Source: Desmodus rotundus (lineage: Eukaryota > Chordata > Mammalia > Chiroptera > Phyllostomidae). Taken from it: a stretch of DNA of 64,000 nucleotides. The notes under the pieces are model-generated. The model made no database searches. It had not been told where the DNA came from and saw only the letters and a list, made by a program, of their open reading frames with translations. The stretch is from contig NC_071391.1 of the NCBI RefSeq assembly GCF_022682495.2, positions 125,841,896 through 125,905,895 on the forward strand, in the 5' to 3' direction. Positions 53,981 to 64,000 of this stretch are shown piece after piece; positions within the stretch are counted from its first letter, which is position 1, and the number at the start of each line of letters is the position of its first letter. The position numbers and the translations under genes were made by a program.

Positions 53981-54149
53981 TACCCCATATTTTGCTATGT
54001 ATAATGTGTACTTTTTTGCCCAAACTTTTTAGGCAAAAATAAGAACGTGCATTATACATGGGTATGATGATTACATGCCATGGGCGTAATGATCCTGTGT
54101 ATAATGCGCACAAAACGTGGGTGCGCATTATACACTGCAAAATACGGTA
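53981..54149. mobile_element. Palindromic Tc/mariner-like miniature element
   Basis: TA dinucleotides at both ends (53981-53982 and 54148-54149) enclose imperfect inverted termini: CCCCATATTTTGCTATGTAT on the left and the complement of TGCAAAATACGG on the right. The motif GTGCGCATTATACA or its complement occurs four times, in alternating orientation (about 53995, 54046, 54097, 54120), so the element is a set of nested inverted repeats. The 169-bp size, TA target and lack of coding fit a MITE of a Tc-type transposon; the ...GTATTTTGC...GCGCA end resembles Tc2/Kanga-like ends. The family is inferred. Confidence 0.65.
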
Positions 54150-54181
54150 ATTGATTCAGTGAGTAAGCCTGAGCAGCTGCC

Positions 54182-54183
<2 letters not shown>

Positions 54184-54237
<54 letters not shown>
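54184..54237. repeat. (GT)n microsatellite
   Basis: About 27 uninterrupted GT units. The long pure tract is likely polymorphic. Confidence 0.97.
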
Positions 54238-54238
<1 letters not shown>

Positions 54239-55342
54239 CTGGGCCCACTGGGAAAAGCCAGATGAGTCAGAGGCCCTTGTCTTTGAGGAGCTCTTTCTAA
54301 TGGGACGTGCCTCAGTGCCAGGTGTAACTGAATAAGTAAGTGATTAGTTAAGGTGTAACAGGTTGTTGGGGCTTACAATCAAGAGAGTGACTCATTCCAC
54401 CTGGAGCAGAATCAGCCAAACCGCTTCACGGAGGAGTTGGAATTGGAGGAGAAGGAGGAGCAGGTGGAAGAAAAGGAGGGGACATTCACCAAGTAATGTC
54501 TGACTGTGGAGTCTGCAGCCCAGGAGAAGCTGGCCTTGTGTGTTGCCAGGAATGCTGGTGTTTTTCAGGGGAGTGTTTTGCCCATAAGTGGAGCTCTCTA
54601 CTCAGTGGAGAGGTATAAAGCTGTGCAGCCCCCTGCCTGAGCAGGGGGCAATTCTGCAGAGGACGCTTGGAATCTCCTTTTCTATTCTGGTTCTCCACTG
54701 GAAGCCAGGGATCACAACCTTCTGCAGATGTTGAGGAAGGTGGAGAAGGTCAGAGAGGATACGGAGCTGCTGATGATCTCTTATCAACTACATTTTGTTG
54801 ATTAGTGTCATAAAAAGGAGGGGGAGGCCCTTGTCTAACATTTGCAGATTACTCAGGGTAAGAGTAGAGTTTGCATGTCCAAACTCCATTCACATTGCCA
54901 AAAAGGACACCCCTGGACTCCACTTGGGCCTCCCCAGTGGCAGGGCTCACAGTCCGAATAGGGACCAAGAGAAGAGGCCCTATCAGCACTGAAAGCAGAC
55001 TTGACCCTTTTGAGCAAGGAGTTTTGGTGTCTGAGTATCCAGATATGGTCTAGTAGGGAGGTGTGGGCTACAGTGGGCATATTCTCTTGGCCCTGTTGAC
55101 CCTCACCCATGGGAAGGGACATGGCTGGAACAGGTCTAGAGCTGGACCCACTAAAGCCTAGGACCCTGGGCTGACCAACCCTTAGATTTATTTGAACCTA
55201 AGGTACAACCAGGCAGGAGCCCTCTTAAACTCGACATGAGGTTATACTGAATTTCTTGGCTTTGTTCTTGTAGTTTGATGAACTGATACCAGTCATCACA
55301 ATAGCCTAGTGAAGAACTTCATGGAAGGTACCTTGTCTAAAG
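54238..55342. other. Unassigned interval
   Basis: No gene or repeat is recognised. Overlapping frames around 54486-55122 are unsupported. Confidence 0.4.
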
Positions 55343-55546
55343 CAGTGGTTCTCAGCTGGGGATGATTTTGCCATCCAGGGACATGTGGCAAAGTCTAGAG
55401 ATATTTTGGTTGTCAAAACTAGGGATGCTACTGGCATCCAGTGAATAGAGGATGTTGCAAGATATTCTACAATGCTGTTCTACAGGACAGCCCCCCACAA
55501 CAAACAATGATCCAGCCCCAAATATCAATAGTGCTGAGGTTTCATA
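55343..55546 (+). mobile_element. MER20 hAT transposon
   Basis: CAGTGGTTCTCAGCTGGGG, ATTTTGCCATCCAGGGACATG, TAGAGATATTTTGGTTGTC, GCTACTGGCATCCAGTG, ACAGGACAGCCCCCCAC and AATAGTGCTGAGG: MER20 in sense, nearly complete. Confidence 0.9.
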
Positions 55547-55556
55547 GGTGAATTCT

Positions 55557-55758
55557 TTTTTTAAAAAAAGAGGGGAGGGAGAAAGAGAGGGAGCATAACA
55601 TTGATGTGTGAGAGAAACATCCATAGGTTGCCTCTCGCCCACTCCCCCAACTGGGGACCTTGACCGAAAGTCAGGCATGTACCCTGACTGGAAATCGAAC
55701 CAGAGGCCTTTTGGTTTGCAAGACAACGCTCAACCCACTTAGCCACACCAGTTAGGGC
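55557..55758 (-). mobile_element. Ves-type SINE, minus strand, beside MER20
   Basis: The right edge AGCCACACCAGTTAGGGC is the complement of the head, and GGAAATCGAACC of the B box. Short flanking repeats TAGGTGAATTC and TTAGTGAATTT near 55546 and 55761 look like the duplication. It inserted at the 3' end of MER20. Confidence 0.85.
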
Positions 55759-56834
55759 AATTAGTGAATTTTTTTTTGGTAAGTGAATTTTTAAGTATTT
55801 CTGAGCATGTGCATTTGGACTTGCCTGCTGCAGGGCGCTGAGCCTGGACGGTATAAGTCACAAGTAGCCAGAGCTCCTAGAGAAAAATCCAGAGCGACTG
55901 CTTCCAGGAAAAAATGGGTCAGTATTAGCAGAATACAACTTGATGATGAACTTGGGATTCTACCATCCACCTAAACAAATACACTTGGGACCCAGCGATC
56001 AGCCATGTCAACTTCCCCAAGAACAATCAGTCCTGACCACCCATCCCTTCTCCTTGTACAACTTTGCGCCCACCACCCCACCAACCACCCTGGGTGTTTA
56101 GTGTTCACAGGGGCAGCTCTCCATTCAGTGGGAGCTTCATGCTTCGACTCATTGTCCGAGTTTCTTTGCCGCCAAATACCACGCCTCACAGTGTCTGCCC
56201 TTCTTTTCAGGCTACACACCTCAGGACAGACAAGAGTTTTGACTTGTCTGTTTGGGCAACTGAGCAACCAGGACCATCTCCCTAGAGCAGCCAGAGGTCT
56301 GGGGGGGGGTGGGGGATGGCTTGGGCAACATTTTACCAAATGTTTCTGGCCCTCCCTCAGAGCGGAAAGTGGCGGTCACCACGTTCTGAATGAACACCAG
56401 CCCCGCTCTCGCCCTTCCTCAGGTTCATGGCAAGATTTTCAGCTGAGCATAATGCAGTCACTTAATTCTTCTACACATAAAATAACCAGTAGTTGAGTCC
56501 ACTCTAAGCCTGTGAGAAGAGCTATTTGCCTGTATAACATTACCCAGGCTGCCTCCAAGGTTTAACAGCTGGGTCAGGAAAGGGAGAAAAGTGTTAATGA
56601 AATATTTCCTGTTCAGTTTCAACAAAGGAAAAACACTCTCGGGAAATACTTCCTTATACGTCAATTATTTGGGTGGTGCGTGAAGAAGACTTTAAGGTGG
56701 TATCGAAAAAAAGTATCATTAGAAAAAGGGAAGGGTAGAATTCTGAGTGGTTGTTTGGTTGTTTTTATTTTTTATTTATTTTTCTTTAAGAATTTTATCT
56801 ATTTTTTTAACTTTATTTTCATGCGACTGGTTTT
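55759..56834. other. Unassigned interval
   Basis: No gene or named repeat. A G-run lies at 56301-56308. A T-rich stretch at 56765-56815 may be a SINE tail remnant. Confidence 0.4.
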
Positions 56835-57129
56835 TAAAAACGGATGGGAGGGGGATGGGGAATGGGTGAAAAAGGTGGAGGGATTAAGAACTGCAAAGAG
56901 GTCATGACAGAATAGTCAGTCACAGGGATGTCAAGCCCAGCATCGGGAAATAGTCAATAATATTGTAATGCCTGTGTGTGGTGCCAGGTGGGTGCTGGGT
57001 TTATCGGAGTGATCACTCAATAAGTTACATAATTTCTAGTCATTGGGGTGTATACATTTGAAACTAATATACTATTGTATGTTGACTGTCATTGAAAAAT
57101 AAAAAATTATTTGAAGTAAAAAAAAAAAA
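56835..57129 (+). mobile_element. L1-type 3' UTR fragment
   Basis: GGATGGGAGGGGGATGGGG, GGGATTAAGAACTGC, CACAGGGATGTCAAGC, AATAATATTGTAATGCC, TTTATCGGAGTGATCACTC and TATACATTTGAAACTAATAT are the 3' UTR of a mammalian L1, with AATAAAAAATT and a 12-A tail. The first third also resembles 46080-46200 in the old ORF1-only element, so the two share 3' UTR ancestry. Confidence 0.8.
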
Positions 57130-58349
57130 GCATGTCTTTTAAGATCTGAGAAGCACCAGTGAGCATCAGTTTTAGGCAGAAATAGAATAAAGCTTGCTTT
57201 CTGCAGTAATATATTAGCTTAATGTTGCTTTTTAAAAAAGTTTCCACTGACCTTAAAAATATTGAAATCTAAGAAATCGGATTCTGGAGTTTGAGGCTGG
57301 GGAATCCCGGGGTTGTGGACACGCAGCCCTTCCACAACAGAAACGAAAGGAGGAAAGAAAAAATGGGGCAGCCTCCGGATACTAGGAATCCTGGTCCCAG
57401 CAGGGAGCCCAGCGGACTGCCGGGAACCCGGCCGCGCTGGTGCCACGTGATCATGCTCTCAGCCTGCTCTGGACCCGGAGACAAAGGAGAGGGGAGGAGA
57501 CTTGGGACGAAGAAGGAGAGCTTTAGAAATTAGCCGTGGGGTGAGGATGCCCTGTCACTGAGTCTGAGTTTCGGCCTTTGTTTTTTATCTCACCACAGGG
57601 GAGTTAAAAATTAACCCGAGCTTGTAAAAGGACTCCGAAGTAATGGGACCTGTGAGGGCCTTTAAGGGAACCTGCTCATCCAGTCTCCTCGGCACACTGA
57701 GACCAGAGAGCGGAGGGAAAGGCTTTTGTTACAGGTGCAAGGGTCGTGCACCCGATGCTTCGAACGATAGGCCCATATTCAACAGGTCAGTTTTGGAATA
57801 AGGAGAGGTTTTCTGATCGAGAAGGCCTAGCTCAAGGAGCTAATTCTCAAATTCATCTTAAGAGAGCTCAAAACTCAGGCATCTTCTAGGGTGAGGTGAA
57901 GAGGTGGGTAGGGACTGTGCCAGCCAAGTGAGAAAAGGGGTCGAAGGCAAAGGAGAATTTCTAAATCCCTTTGTTCCCGGTCGACCCCCACTGACCTGAG
58001 TCCGGTTCTGGAGGCCTTGCTTTGTGCATAATCCCCCACCTCCTCACTGACAAAGGGGCTTCTCCAGCCCCAAGCCGAATTCCTCTAGTTAATTAGCATG
58101 CATAGCAGGAGCTGTTAGCCTGAAGGCCACCAGAGAGAGGAAGCATTTCACTCTGTTACACTTTCACTGCAAGCTCCTCGAGCCCCCCAGCCCCTCCTTT
58201 CAGGTCTCCTTCCTTTCTGGGGCTCCCTGCACCCCCAGAGATTCTGGTCCCTGCAAGGCCACCGAACCCATTTCCTCTGAGTACGATGACACTACATCCT
58301 CTGACTTCATTTATGACGATTTTCATTCTTTGGAATGTTTGTGAGTCTT
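57130..58349. other. Unassigned unique region with a small CpG cluster
   Basis: Between 57395 and 57450 there is a local cluster of CpGs and a CACGTG E-box. No repeat or gene is recognised. TTAATTAGCATGCAT at 58090 is AT-rich homeobox-like. Confidence 0.4.
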
Positions 58350-58371
58350 CTCTCTCTCTCTCTCTCTCTCA
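58350..58371. repeat. (CT)n microsatellite
   Basis: Eleven CT units. Confidence 0.95.
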
Positions 58372-58530
58372 GCATTCCTAGATACAGCTTAGAAATCAAA
58401 TCTCTGTTGAACAGACTGAACTTAAATTTTGGAGAAATTTAAGAAGGAGGAATAAAAATCCTTCATCTGCCTAGCCCTTTTATTAGCAGTTTTATCTTAG
58501 GCCCCTATCTGCTTCTCTTCTCCAACTTTT

Positions 58531-58687
58531 AAAAAATGTATTGATTTTTAGTGAGAGAGAGATCGATTTATTGTCCCACTTATGCATTCATGAGTTGTTT
58601 CTTGTGTGCGCCCTGACCACGGTCAAACCCACAGCCTCGGTTTTTCGGAATGACACTCCGAACCAGCTCAGCTACCTAGCCAGGGCT
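58531..58687 (-). mobile_element. tRNA-derived SINE, second head family, minus strand
   Basis: TTATTGTCCCACTTATGCATTC is the complement of the GAATGCATAAGTGGGACAA body, and TCAGCTACCTAGCCAGGG of the head. GCGCCCTGACCACGGTC replaces the usual cagtcagggc complement. Confidence 0.82.
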
Positions 58688-58960
58688 TTTTTTTTTTTTT
58701 TTTTTTAAGTAAATTTTTTATTTATCTTAATTTTCTTCCCCTCCAATTTCTGATTTGGTGGAAGAACAGGAATCTTGGAGTTGCAGGCTCTTCTAACCCT
58801 TCTCCAAGTTTTCAGTGAGGATGCACATTGATAAGGCCAGTCTCTTAAAAGTGGCCCTGTGGGCAGATACAAGGAAATGTGTAATATGTGTTCCTTGATT
58901 GTTTATATTAGTCTGTCACTAACTCTAAGGGCACCATTTTTCTTTACTTTTTATTTTATT

Positions 58961-59158
58961 TTTAGATTTTATTTATTTTTAGAGAGAGAGGGGAAGGGAG
59001 GGAGAAAGAGGGAGAGAAACATCAATGTGTGGTTGCCTTTCACACACCCCCTACTGGGGACCTGGCCTGCAACCCAGGCATATGCCCTGACTGGGAGTTG
59101 AACCCCTGACCCTTTGGTTTGCAGGCCGGCATTCCACTGAGCCACACCAGCCAGGGCT
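58961..59158 (-). mobile_element. Ves-type SINE, minus strand
   Basis: Ends CTGAGCCACACCAGCCAGGG, with B-box complement GGGAGTTGAACC, CATCAATGTGTGGTTGCC and a purine tail. The head-side CAATC before CACTG is missing (ATTCCACTGAG). Confidence 0.9.
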
Positions 59159-59162
59159 ATTT

Positions 59163-59500
59163 AATTTTTAAAATTGAGATATAATTTACATACAATACAG
59201 TTGAGAGTTTTTTCAAGGGTACATACTTGTGTAACTAACACCTCTATGAAAATAAATAACCTTTCCATTACAACCTCCCCCCAAATTCCTTGTGCCTTTT
59301 CCCAGTCCCTCCCCTCCCAGCCCCACCTCTGCCCCAGGCAACTTTGGTCTGATTCCCATCCCTTTAGGCTAGCTTTGCCTGTCCTACAATAGAATTCCAT
59401 ACAAATGGAGTCATACTGTATGTAGTTTTTATCTGGCTTTTACCACTGAGTATAATGTTCTTGAGATCCATCCATGTTGTTACAGGTATCCATGGTTTGT
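59163..59500 (-). mobile_element. Old L1 3' end, antisense
   Basis: TTTAAAATTGAGATATAATTTAC, GTGTAACTAACACC, CCATTACAACCTCC, TCCCCTCCCAGCCCCACC, CCAGGCAACTTTGG, TGGAGTCATACTGTATG and ATCCATCCATGTTG: a homologue of 12400-12905 in the same orientation. Confidence 0.8.
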
Positions 59501-59544
59501 TTTAAAGGTACTTTTGATAACAAAACTCCACAGTTTATTGTGCT

Positions 59545-60175
59545 TAGTGTTGAGAGCATGTGGTGTCTGTGGCAGCTTAGCTGAGCTAGAACTATGTTTC
59601 CCAGAATTCCCTTCCCTGTATATTTCAGATAAGCGTTGGCTCCAAGAGAAATCTGTGTGGCATTTGGAAGCTGTAAGTGGAGCAACAGCCGTGACTGTAA
59701 TGTTCTGGAGGTAAGTGCAGAGCACCAGGCACTGAGGCAGCTCACGGGCTCTGCTAGGTCATGCGCTGTGGCAGCACCGGGACCTGCAGCTCTTCTGGGT
59801 CCCACCAGTGCTCCTTTACCTTCTCTATGGTCTGGGTCAAGTGCATGTGGCTCCAAGTGAAGGGTGCTAGCACCTCCTGCAGGGCACCCATAGCATCAAG
59901 GTTGGAAGTGGTGAAAATCCAACCTGCTTTTAGTTTGTCCCCCCCTACCCGCCCTGCCCCGAGTTTCTGTGTGTCCCCGTCTCATGCAAGCCTAGTCTTC
60001 TTTTCTGATTGGCAGCATGGTGACCTCTGGTAACTGAAGGCTAAACAACAGCCTTGCTGTCTTCTGCCAGGTCCCACAGTTGTGTAATTCCTATGGCAAA
60101 TCTTTTATTCTACATCCTTCATAAAGTTTCTGCTTCTCTCGTCAAATCCTGACTAATTCAGGAAGGACTAGAAGT
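59545..60175. repeat. Possible ancient LTR-like repeat
   Basis: GCAGCTTAGCTGAGCTAGAAC, TATGTTTCCCAGAATTCCC and, at the far end, TAATTCCTATGGCAAATC and CAAATCCTGACTAATTCAGG resemble the two ends of an old mammalian repeat. The middle is unrecognised and the name is unknown. Confidence 0.35.
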
Positions 60176-61173
60176 CACAGTCCATGTGGAAAGTGCATCC
60201 CACATGAAACCAAGACTCCTAGCTCCTTAGATTTGGAACCCAGCCGTCCCCTTCGGCGGTCCTCTGCCGTGGCTACACCCTGGTCTCTGGGAACACCTGG
60301 AATTGCTCCCCCTCTAGCTCCCAGGACAACCTGTTGTTCTTGAGATCTTCTTAGTCCCTTTCCCTCACTACAACTGCTCCTGGACTGACCTCATCTAGAC
60401 TGTCTGCCCTTGACTGCTCCCTTTTATCTCAGTCCAACACCTCCTCTGGCTTCCTTTTATCTCTTCCCCAGCCCACACCTCATAGCATATCACCTGCCAG
60501 CAGTTTCAGTGCTGTTCAGGAAAAGTGTCCAAACTTGGAAACAAAGGAAGAGAACGACTGCCTGTCCTTCAATTGTTAGCGTGGATGAATAGGCTCACCC
60601 AAGATTATTTCCTTATCTGGAAGAAAGAATCCAAGTTTGACTTTGCTGTTTGCCGTGGATTACAGCCCAGGCACTCTGTTAGCTTAGATTTTTGTCCAGT
60701 GGAGATGCAAATGATTTCTGGTTTTGGGGGGGAGAGATAAATTATGGTTTCATTGCCCTGTAGAATATCATCCAGTTTCCCATATAACTTAATACATATT
60801 TGGATAATACCTTCACTTCCTGGTTCATTTGGAGTATCGGCTCTACCCTGTATGTGCCCATTTGTACCAAACTGGTTTTCCCCCAACAGTATCCAGCAAG
60901 GCCAGATGTGGGTAAGACGGATTATGTTGGCTCTGAAGAAGCTGAATCCACGTCTATCTCTCTTTCCTATCTTCATCTTCTTCCTCGACTCCTTCCCTTC
61001 AACCACCAAATATGCTTAAATTTTGCCCATCTTCAAAATATTCAGAGTTGACCTGAGAACATCCAAGCATAGGGGCAAACACTATCATTGTTGTTTGAGT
61101 TATCATATTCTTGAATCACCAGCCTTTACTCTCTGGAGTAGAAAGAGCCAAGATTTAGATAAGAAATGAAGGG
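60176..61173. other. Unassigned interval
   Basis: No gene or confident repeat. A G-run lies at 60725-60731. Frames at 60744-61051 overlap in several phases and are unsupported. Confidence 0.4.
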
Positions 61174-61344
61174 ACACCCTAGCTAGTGTGGCTCAGTGGA
61201 TTGAGCACTGGCCTGTGAATTGAAAGGTCACTGGTTCCATTCCCGGTCAGGACACACCAGTTGGGGGCGTTCGAGAGGCAACCAATTCATGTTTCTCTCC
61301 CTCTCTTTCTCCCACCCTTCCCCACTCTCTAAAAATTCATTAAA
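61174..61344 (+). mobile_element. Ves-type SINE, short variant
   Basis: Head CACCCTAGCTAGTGTGGCTCAG, B box GGTTCCATTCCC, then GGTCAGGACACACCAGTTGGGG: the usual TGCCTGGGTTGCAGG middle is missing. Its A-rich tail is the landing site of the next SINE. Confidence 0.87.
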
Positions 61345-61560
61345 GCCCTGGCTGGTGTAGCTCAGTGGGTTGGGCCTGCAAACCAAACGGTCACTGGGTT
61401 GCAGGCCAGGTCCCCAGTGGGGGGTATGTGAGAGGCAACCACACATTGGTGCTTCTCTCTCTCTCTTTCTCCTTCCCTTCCCCTCTAAAAATAAATAAAT
61501 AACATATTTTTTAAAAATAAAATTAAAATTGAAATAAAATCTTTTTTCAAAAAAGAAATT
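61345..61560 (+). mobile_element. Ves-type SINE lacking the B box
   Basis: Head GCCCTGGCTGGTGTAGCTCAG, then ACGGTCACTGGGTTGCAGGCC: the segment holding the B box and the 'cagtcagggcacatgcc' linker is deleted at a short CTGG(G)TT homology. Standard middle and tail. Tail-to-head arrangement with the preceding SINE. Confidence 0.9.
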
Positions 61561-61769
61561 AAAGGAAAAGAAGGAAAGGCAGGTCTGTTTCAAGTTTTGA
61601 CTTTCGGTCACCCCTACCCCAAACAAAAGTAATTCCTCATATTTTCTTTCTTTGCTTACTATATCCTCCTAGAATCTGAGTTTTGAAGCCAAAGCCTCAT
61701 TTATAACTGCATTCCTTTGCTGGCCATACACCTCTGTGTATGTATTTCTTATCAGGACCTTCATTCATT

Positions 61770-62390
61770 CCATTATTTATTCATATGTCACATATTTATT
61801 ATCTCATATACAATGTATTGCATTAATTGCTAAAGATATAATGGACAACAAAGTCCTGCTCCTTGCTTTACAGAACTCAGTCGGTGTGAGAGATGGGCAT
61901 GATTCAAATAATCCCCAAATACAGAACTATATATGTAAAAAGTATGGCAAAAGAGAGCTGTTTGGGACTCTAGGGGCATCTGACCTGCTTGCTAGGGTCA
62001 GTAAAGGTTTCTTTGAAGAACAGTGATCATGCTGAAGTTTGAAGGATGAGTAGGCACTAATTAGACAGTGGGCAGAACATTTCAGATGGGGCGGGGGCAG
62101 GGGAGGGCCCGGGGTAAGCAGGGGCAAAGTTCTGCAGGGATGGAGGGGGGCGAGAGAGCAACGCGCGCTGGAGGAGAAGAAAGATTAGAGTGGTGAGGAC
62201 GTGATGAGGCTGTTCCGGCTGCAGGGACCAAGTCATGCAGAGCCCTGAGGATGTTAGAAATCAGGGCTTCATCCTTAGGACAATGGGAAGCCACTGGAGG
62301 GAGGACTGGGCAATCAGATTTGTGTTTTGGAAGATTCCTCTGGTGGCCGTGTATAAGTTGGACACGTGTGTGGGTGTAGGAAGGGGTGGC
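61770..62390 (-). repeat. L2 LINE 3' region, minus strand
   Basis: TTGCTAAAGATATAATGGAC, CAAAGTCCTGCTCCTTGC, GTGATCATGCTGAAGTTTGAAGG, GTCATGCAGAGCCCTGAGG, ATGGGAAGCCACTGGAGGG and TTCCTCTGGTGGCC: a nearly continuous antisense L2. Confidence 0.8.
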
Positions 62391-62454
62391 TAGTTGAAAT
62401 CAGGATTTGGGTGTTCTGGGTGCTCTGATTAAATACATCTTCATCTCACACCAT

Positions 62455-62690
62455 TTGTTCTCTCACGCCTTCATCCTTGTCTTTGTTCCTCCTTGGTGGT
62501 CTCAAAATACCCTGTGTCTACATCTACTCTGGCATTCATTTGAGTGTATTATAATCGTCTCTCTCAGTAGCGTGAGCTCCATGTCACTTCTCAATGGCAG
62601 TGACTGTGTCTCCGTCAGTTCTCTCCCTCCCTCCCTCCCTAAACCAAATGTCTGATACACAGTAGATTCTCAAATAAACACTCGTAGGCT
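62455..62690 (+). repeat. L2 LINE 3' end, sense
   Basis: GTGAGCTCCATGTCACTTC, TGGCAGTGACTGTGTCTCCG, GATACACAGTAGATTCTCAAAT and the AAATAAACACTCG tail. A (CCCT)n run lies at 62622-62640. Confidence 0.78.
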
Positions 62691-62699
62691 TGAGGTGTA

Positions 62700-63650
62700 C
62701 CTTCCTGCAGTTCTTACTCCAAGGTCAGGGAAAGGCTGTATTCATTGCCTCTATCTCTTCACCGCCCATTTATTCCCACCTACTCTAGATTCTGCCCCTC
62801 AACCTGCCACTGAACCTTTCTTGCTAAAATCACCACCACCTCCCAGTGACCAACCACGGTGGACAATTTTAGTTCTTGCCTTAGCATGAACTCTGCACAC
62901 TAGTTTCTTTGAACTATTCCGAATTGTCTCCTCTCAATATCCTGTAAAGAATCTAGTGCCTTTATCTGTCCCTCTGGGGTTCCCAGAGATCCAGTCTCAG
63001 CTTTCTTTCCTTCTCTTCCTGGATGATTGATTCATACATAGTTACACTTTCAGTTATGGCCGTAGATACTGATGACTCTAATACCTATCCGTATATCCAT
63101 CTGATAACTTTCTTCTTAACTTCAGATATGTACTAAAAGATCTGTACCCAAGCACCTCAGACTCAAATAGGAACTCATTCTCTCCTTAGAATCTACCGCC
63201 CAACCTGCTTCCTCCCCTTCACTCCTTGTCTCTGAAAAAGGTACAACCATTTTGACCTTGTCACCATGCCCGTGAACTAGAGTCCTAAATTGCTCCCTCC
63301 CTTTTCTTATCTCCTACATCCTGTTGACGCTGCCTCCCCAGCATCTGACAGGTCTGTGTCTTCTTCTCCAGACCTCCCCCCAGCGTCAGGCTCTTATTAC
63401 CTCTCTTCTTTCATGTCATCCTCCTGCCTTAGTCCCCTGCCCCTCCAATCAGCCCTCTGCATCACAACCAGAGGAAATTTTCCACACACCTGACCACACC
63501 ACTCCCTGGATTAGTCATCACTTAGATAAAATCCAAACACCCTTATCATCTGCTCTTTACTTTCAGCCTCCTCTCCCAACACGTCCCGGTAAGCACCCTA
63601 TAATCTCACTATATTCAACTATACTTAGTTTCCCAAACTTGTCACACAGC
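62700..63650 (+). repeat. L2 LINE ORF2 region, sense (decayed)
   Basis: AAATCACCACCACC, CAGATATGTACTAAAAGATC, AATAGGAACTCATTCTC, CTGACCACACCACTCCCTGG and CTTAGATAAAATCCAAACACCC follow the L2 ORF2 order (including 'gaccacgtcactcccc' and 'gataaagtccaaactcc'). No intact frame. Confidence 0.6.
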
Positions 63651-63657
63651 TTCCCCA

Positions 63658-64000
63658 TTTTTTTAGAACAATAAACACCTTTATTACACGAGCTAGGACA
63701 GGAGGGAAGAGGATTTGTTTGCCTTTCCAGGCCTTGCTTTCCCTCAGACAGAGCTCCAGCTCCCTGCCCTCCCGCGCGTAACCATCTGCGCAGCTGCACA
63801 GGCCTGGTCTTGGAGCGCGGCAGGAAAGAAGCCTGCCTGCCGGACCTGCTTCTCTAGAAGACGGCTGATTGTAGCACTCTTTTCCATTTCATCATACCTC
63901 ACCTGAATTTTTAAAAATTGTTTTTTGTTTAAAATCTCTTCCTCTTCAGGAGTCGTCTTGGCTCCCTTTTTGCGGCCCCAGGGCAGTACCACCGTGGGCC
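63658..64000 (-). pseudogene. RPS8: RPS8 processed pseudogene, 3' part
   Basis: On the minus strand it reads [19 protein letters not shown], equivalent to the RPS8 segment [19 protein letters not shown], then a diverged [20 protein letters not shown]. After a frameshift it continues [12 protein letters not shown] and K-WKGK, ending with a 3'-UTR match TAATAAAGGTGTTTATTG before a short A tail (T run at 63658-63664). RPS8 is the 40S small-subunit ribosomal protein eS8. The copy has no introns across this stretch, has many substitutions and a frameshift, and is not functional. The 5' part lies beyond the window. A 3' target-site duplication cannot be tested here. Confidence 0.9.

Noticed and set aside
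56005..56496. 163-codon plus-strand frame
   Set aside because: Low-complexity composition, overlaps a second frame and a G-run; no recognisable domain.
1..64000. Helitron (Helibat-type) insertions
   Set aside because: The usual ends were not seen on reading; without a search, old fragments cannot be excluded.

Overview
The window is mammalian nuclear DNA from a bat, most likely Yangochiroptera. The main evidence is about twenty copies of tRNA-derived Ves-type SINEs. Most have a head starting GCCCTGGCTGGTGTGGCTCAG, a body ending in TTTCTCTCCCTCTC, and an A-rich tail. A second SINE head, with CAGTTGGTTAGAGC and ACCAAGGTTGTGGGTT, is interspersed among them. L1 and L1-derived (HAL1-like) elements and typical mammalian fossils (MIR, L2, MER5, MER20, MLT1) fill much of the rest. 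I saw no Helibat-type Helitron. That argues mildly against a vespertilionid, but it is only an inference.

No functional protein-coding host gene is recognisable. The window reads as intergenic or intronic repeat-rich DNA. Long frames on both strands mostly fall in repeats or lack any coding signature. Two processed pseudogenes are recognisable. A NIPSNAP1 retrocopy lies on the plus strand (about 4.99-6.95 kb), with stops, frameshifts and an internal deletion. The 3' part of an RPS8 retrocopy on the minus strand runs off the right edge (63.66-64.0 kb).

Layout. 0-3.5 kb: L1 tail, hAT element, nested SINEs and an LTR. 3.5-9.5 kb: NIPSNAP1 pseudogene and mostly unique DNA. 9.5-12.9 kb: SINEs, a 5'-truncated L1 with target-site duplication, and an old L1 in antisense. 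13-25.6 kb: a mosaic of LTR remnants, MIR, L2, MER20 and SINEs. 25.6-31 kb: relatively unique DNA with an MLT1 LTR. 32.1-34 kb: a complete ORF1-only L1 derivative with a clean duplication and an intact ORF1. 34-43.7 kb: MIR, L2, SINEs and a possible LTR. 43.75-46.35 kb: an older, decayed relative of the ORF1-only element. 46.4-53 kb: mostly unique DNA with a CTCF-like motif, a 24-bp minisatellite and SINEs. 53.3-57.1 kb: MLT1 LTR, a palindromic Tc/mariner-like miniature element, a (GT)n tract, MER20 and an L1 tail. 57-64 kb: unique DNA, SINEs, L2 fragments in both orientations and the RPS8 pseudogene.

The most interesting system is the pair of ORF1-only L1 derivatives. They share a 5' end, an ORF1-to-tail junction that keeps only a few codons resembling the start of ORF2, and a 3' terminus. 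The younger copy has an in-frame loss in the middle of the ORF1p C-terminal domain relative to the older copy. All family names are from memory of consensus sequences; no database search was possible.
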